Positions 4,646 through 7,274 of a DNA stretch of 7,274 bases are shown here, piece after piece. Location of the stretch: the NCBI GenBank assembly GCA_964538225.1, contig CAZIDW010000065.1, forward strand, positions 1 through 7,274, in the 5' to 3' direction. A model generated the notes under the pieces. The model ran no database searches and had not been told where the DNA came from. It saw only the letters and a program-made list of their open reading frames with translations. The DNA comes from JAFGCR01 sp964538225. GTDB lineage: Bacteria; Patescibacteriota; Gracilibacteria; UM-FILTER-43-11. A program made the translations under genes and the position numbers. Each line of letters begins with the position of its first letter. The first letter of the stretch is position 1.

Positions 4646-7036
4646 ATGAAGATAAGTTTAAACTGGTTACAGGATTTTATCGACCTCACCGAAAAGGACA
4701 ATGAAAAGATAAAAGAAATCATTACCGCCCGCAGCGCCGAGGTGGAGACCGTGGAAGACGTAGGCGCAGGTTTAAAGGGAATGATTTTAGGGAAAGTGGA
4801 TAAGCTCATGCCTCACCCGAACGCGGACAAGCTGACCTTGGCGATGGTGGATAACGGGCAGGAAAAAGTGAAAGTGGTGTGTGGCGGATCGAATTTAAAA
4901 GAAGGGATGAAAGTGGCCTTTGCCCCTGTGGGGGCCGTGGTGAAATGGCACGGAACGGACGTGATGAAACTGGAACGCGTCAAGATCCGCGGGGAAGAAA
5001 GTTTCGGCATGATCTGTTCCAGCCCGGAAATCGGACTGGAGGAGATGTTTCCTCTTAAAAACGAACATGAAATCGTAGATTTAAGCCATATCAATGCCCC
5101 CATCGGCGCCCCGATTAACAAAGCGCTGGGGCTGGACGACGTGGTACTGGATGTGGATAACCACGCCATCACCAATCGCGCCGATCTGTTCAGCCACCGG
5201 GGCTTCGCCCACGAATTCGTGGCCAATGGCCTGGGCAAATGGAAAACCGATTCTGCCTCCCTAAAAAAGGAGGCTGGAGGATTTCAACATTCCAACACCC
5301 CTGCACCAATCAATATCAAAATAAAAGACCCCGCCCTCTGCCCCAGCTACCAGGCGGTCTACCTGACGGGAATCGAAGTAAAAGACTCGCCGGACTGGAT
5401 GCAGAAACGGCTGACCGCCTGCGGCATCCGGCCGATCTGCAATATTGTGGACATCACCAATTACGTGATGCTGGAGCTCGGTATGCCCATGCACGCGTTC
5501 GACCTGGACCAGGTAAAAGGAAAGGAATGGGTAATGCGCGCCAGCAAAAAAGGTGAAAAGGTCATCACCCTGGATGAGGAGGAAATCGAACTGATCGAGG
5601 GCGTGACCATTCTGGACGACGGCCATGAGATCTTCGACCTATGCGGCATCATGGGCGGCCTGCACAGCGGAATCAGCCCAAAGACCGAGCGCATCCTCCT
5701 GCACGCGCCCGTTTATAACCCATCACTCACCCGACGAGCCGTGCGCAGTTTAAACGCAATCAGCGACGCGGCCGTCATCTACGAAAAAGGCGTGGACAAC
5801 GAACTGGCCAAAGAAGGGCTGGCGCGGTCGGTGGAACTGATTTTAGAACTGTGTCCCGGCGCGAAAGTGGCGAGCAAAGTGGTTGAATTCAAAAACTATA
5901 AACCGGAAAACCGCATCATCAAACTGCGCAACTCTCAGATTGAACGGTTGCTGGGAACGACTGTTTCCGGCAAAACCATTGAAAAAATCCTGACCGACCT
6001 TGGATTCGGCGTAAAAAAGAATAAGGAAGGCTTTGAGATTGCGGTTCCCAGCTGGCGTCTGGGGGATGTTCGTATGGAAGCGGATGTGATCGAAGAAGTC
6101 GCCCGCATTTACAGTTATGATGCAATCCCCTCCATCATGCCCCGCGCGGACCTCACGCCTATTCCTATGAACAAACGGCACGCCCTGGAAAAGCAAATTA
6201 AAGATAAGCTGGCCGCTTTCGGCTTCAATGAGATCTGCACGTTCAGTTTTTTGGGGCCGGACCTGCTGAAAAAATGCGGTATGGAAACAAACAAAGAAAG
6301 TATGGAGGTGGCCAACGCCATTTCCAGCGACCTGTCGGTCATGCGCCAGAGCCTGCTCCCCTGGACGCTTGAAGCCATTGCCGACAATCTGCGTTACCGG
6401 CAGGAATTCCGATTATTTGAAATCAGCCGCACTTACCACAAAAAAGGGGATGACGCAGAAGAGCCCGCCCGCCTTATCATGGCGACGGTGGGGGAGGATT
6501 TTCGGAACCTGCAGGGCGTGGCCGAAGCATTGGGCATAACGCTGAAACCCGCCAAAAACCCATCAACGTATCAGCATCCCGGGCGAGTGGCGGATCTGTT
6601 TTTCCGGAGTAGAAATGTGGGCAGGCTTTATGAACTGCATCCGCAGGTCGCCAAAAATTTTGGCATCAGGACAACCGTGATCGTGGCCGAAATGGACATG
6701 GAGACACTCCACGCCATGGAGATGGGCCACCCCCCTAAATTCACAGGATTGCCCAAATATCCGGCCATCCGGCTCGATGTGAGCATCCTCATCCCCCGAA
6801 AAGACCTGGCTGAAAAATACACCGACGCTATTGAAAAAACCGACAAGTCCTTGATAAAAAGCATCGAGCTGGCGGATGAATACACAGGCGAGAATATTGA
6901 AAAAGGCAAACGAAGCCTGACGTACTCCATCACCTACCGTTCCGACAAGGAGACCCTGACCGACGACCAGGCTGGCGCCATCCACCAGCAAGTGCTGAAA
7001 AGCCTGAAATCCGCCGGCGCGGTGATACGGGATTAA
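4646..7036 (+). CDS. pheT: Phenylalanine--tRNA ligase beta subunit
   Basis: The beta chain of the cytoplasmic (alphabeta)2 enzyme that charges tRNA-Phe; it binds the tRNA and edits misacylated Tyr, while catalysis is in PheS. It is complete at 796 residues, the normal length. Order: B1-type start MKISLNWLQDF; EMAP/OB tRNA-binding domain about 45-148 (PHPNADKLT at 57-65, VVCGGSN at 77-83); second part of B1 about 150-195 (ITNRADLFSHRGFAHE); B3/B4 editing domain about 228-375 (IRPICNIVDITNYVMLELG, PMHAFD, GIMGG at 334-338); B5 about 425-492 (VPSWRLGDVRMEADVIEEVA); catalytic-like core about 510-690; FDX-ACB anticodon-binding domain about 700-796 (KYPAIRLDVSILIP to the end). No Shine-Dalgarno sequence precedes the ATG; only a CATTAT box (4635-4640) is near. 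pheS, normally immediately upstream, is not in the window. Its stop overlaps the stop of the convergent transposase. Confidence 0.98.
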   Translation: MKISLNWLQDFIDLTEKDNEKIKEIITARSAEVETVEDVGAGLKGMILGKVDKLMPHPNADKLTLAMVDNGQEKVKVVCGGSNLKEGMKVAFAPVGAVVKWHGTDVMKLERVKIRGEESFGMICSSPEIGLEEMFPLKNEHEIVDLSHINAPIGAPINKALGLDDVVLDVDNHAITNRADLFSHRGFAHEFVANGLGKWKTDSASLKKEAGGFQHSNTPAPINIKIKDPALCPSYQAVYLTGIEVKDSPDWMQKRLTACGIRPICNIVDITNYVMLELGMPMHAFDLDQVKGKEWVMRASKKGEKVITLDEEEIELIEGVTILDDGHEIFDLCGIMGGLHSGISPKTERILLHAPVYNPSLTRRAVRSLNAISDAAVIYEKGVDNELAKEGLARSVELILELCPGAKVASKVVEFKNYKPENRIIKLRNSQIERLLGTTVSGKTIEKILTDLGFGVKKNKEGFEIAVPSWRLGDVRMEADVIEEVARIYSYDAIPSIMPRADLTPIPMNKRHALEKQIKDKLAAFGFNEICTFSFLGPDLLKKCGMETNKESMEVANAISSDLSVMRQSLLPWTLEAIADNLRYRQEFRLFEISRTYHKKGDDAEEPARLIMATVGEDFRNLQGVAEALGITLKPAKNPSTYQHPGRVADLFFRSRNVGRLYELHPQVAKNFGIRTTVIVAEMDMETLHAMEMGHPPKFTGLPKYPAIRLDVSILIPRKDLAEKYTDAIEKTDKSLIKSIELADEYTGENIEKGKRSLTYSITYRSDKETLTDDQAGAIHQQVLKSLKSAGAVIRD

Positions 7037-7274
7037 ATGGAATCGTCAGTCAAATCCTCATATTTTGGATTGACCCGCCCATGCCGGTAAGGACGAGTAT
7101 AAATATATGGCCAGTCATCCGGTAGACCATGTTTTATGGGATTGTATTCGATGTAATCCATATGGGCATTAAAATCGCGGTCGTTGCGGATGGTGTGATC
7201 ATAAAAGGATTCCTGCCACTGGAATGGAGGAAATTTATGGCCATTGGGGTATTTTTGTTTAAATTTCAATTGGA
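7033..7274 (-). CDS. REP-associated (Y1/IS200-like) transposase, C-terminal part; 5' end beyond window
   Basis: The frame enters from the right edge and ends at a TAA (7033-7035). About 79 residues are visible; a TTG at 7269 is internal to the open frame and is not taken as a start. WQESFYDHTIRNDRDFNAH and DYIEYNPIKHGLPDDWPY match the conserved C-terminal part of RAYT-type transposases (typically WQ-x-x-F-x-DH-x-IR, then YIHYNPVKHGL-x-x-x-x-DWPYS). In this family a tyrosine in the YI-x-x-NP segment region cuts single-stranded DNA, with an HUH metal-binding motif further upstream, outside the window. Family members act on hairpin-forming repeats, and palindromic repeats occur elsewhere in this window. 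The last residues (RHGRVNPKYEDLTDDSI) look like an ordinary tail. Whether the protein is intact and active cannot be judged from this fragment. Confidence 0.88.
   Translation of the reverse strand, partial: QLKFKQKYPNGHKFPPFQWQESFYDHTIRNDRDFNAHMDYIEYNPIKHGLPDDWPYIYTRPYRHGRVNPKYEDLTDDSI

Noticed and set aside
5255..5274. Inverted repeat GCCTCC/GGAGGC within pheT as a possible in-frame palindromic insertion
   Set aside because: It falls in the variable linker between B1 and the B3/B4 domain, the linker length is normal for the family, and a 6-bp stem is easily due to chance.

Overview
The window looks like a piece of a bacterial genome, most probably from the Candidate Phyla Radiation (Patescibacteria). 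This is an inference from gene style: a large secreted protein with a cysteine-containing repeat-type domain and a LamG-like domain, a short PolX without the usual PHP domain, a Lys/Ala-rich small basic protein, pheT without an adjacent pheS, and mostly non-Shine-Dalgarno starts. The genes read with the standard bacterial code. No rRNA, tRNA or CRISPR array was found.

Left third (1-2455, minus strand): a thioredoxin-like domain fused to a DsbD/CcdA-like six-helix membrane domain (1196-2455) is followed 65 bp downstream by a secreted surface protein (1-1130) that runs off the left edge. The surface protein has its own plausible promoter and carries six cysteines in its first extracellular domain. 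The pair could be a thiol-disulfide exchange unit and a client, but that link rests on neighbourhood only.

Middle (2543-4502, plus strand): a divergent, apparently leaderless polX (2543-3499) starts 6 bp after a perfect TATAAT. Its 3' end is duplicated: 56 bp are repeated exactly 314 bp downstream, with a different C-terminal tail after each copy. Between the copies lies a roughly 174-bp set of three nested inverted repeats plus a separate perfect 10-bp hairpin. This resembles the scar of an integration that swaps a gene's 3' end, or a palindromic mobile element; an assembly artefact is also possible. After 233 bp without a supported gene comes a 151-residue Lys-rich protein (4047-4502).

Right (4503-7274): an intergenic element made of inverted 7-bp tandem repeats around a GC hairpin precedes a complete pheT (4646-7036; phenylalanyl-tRNA synthetase beta chain). 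Its stop codon overlaps that of a convergent REP-associated (Y1/IS200-like) transposase C-terminus that runs off the right edge. RAYT-type transposases are known to be associated with palindromic intergenic repeats, so its presence in the same window as the palindromes is worth testing.
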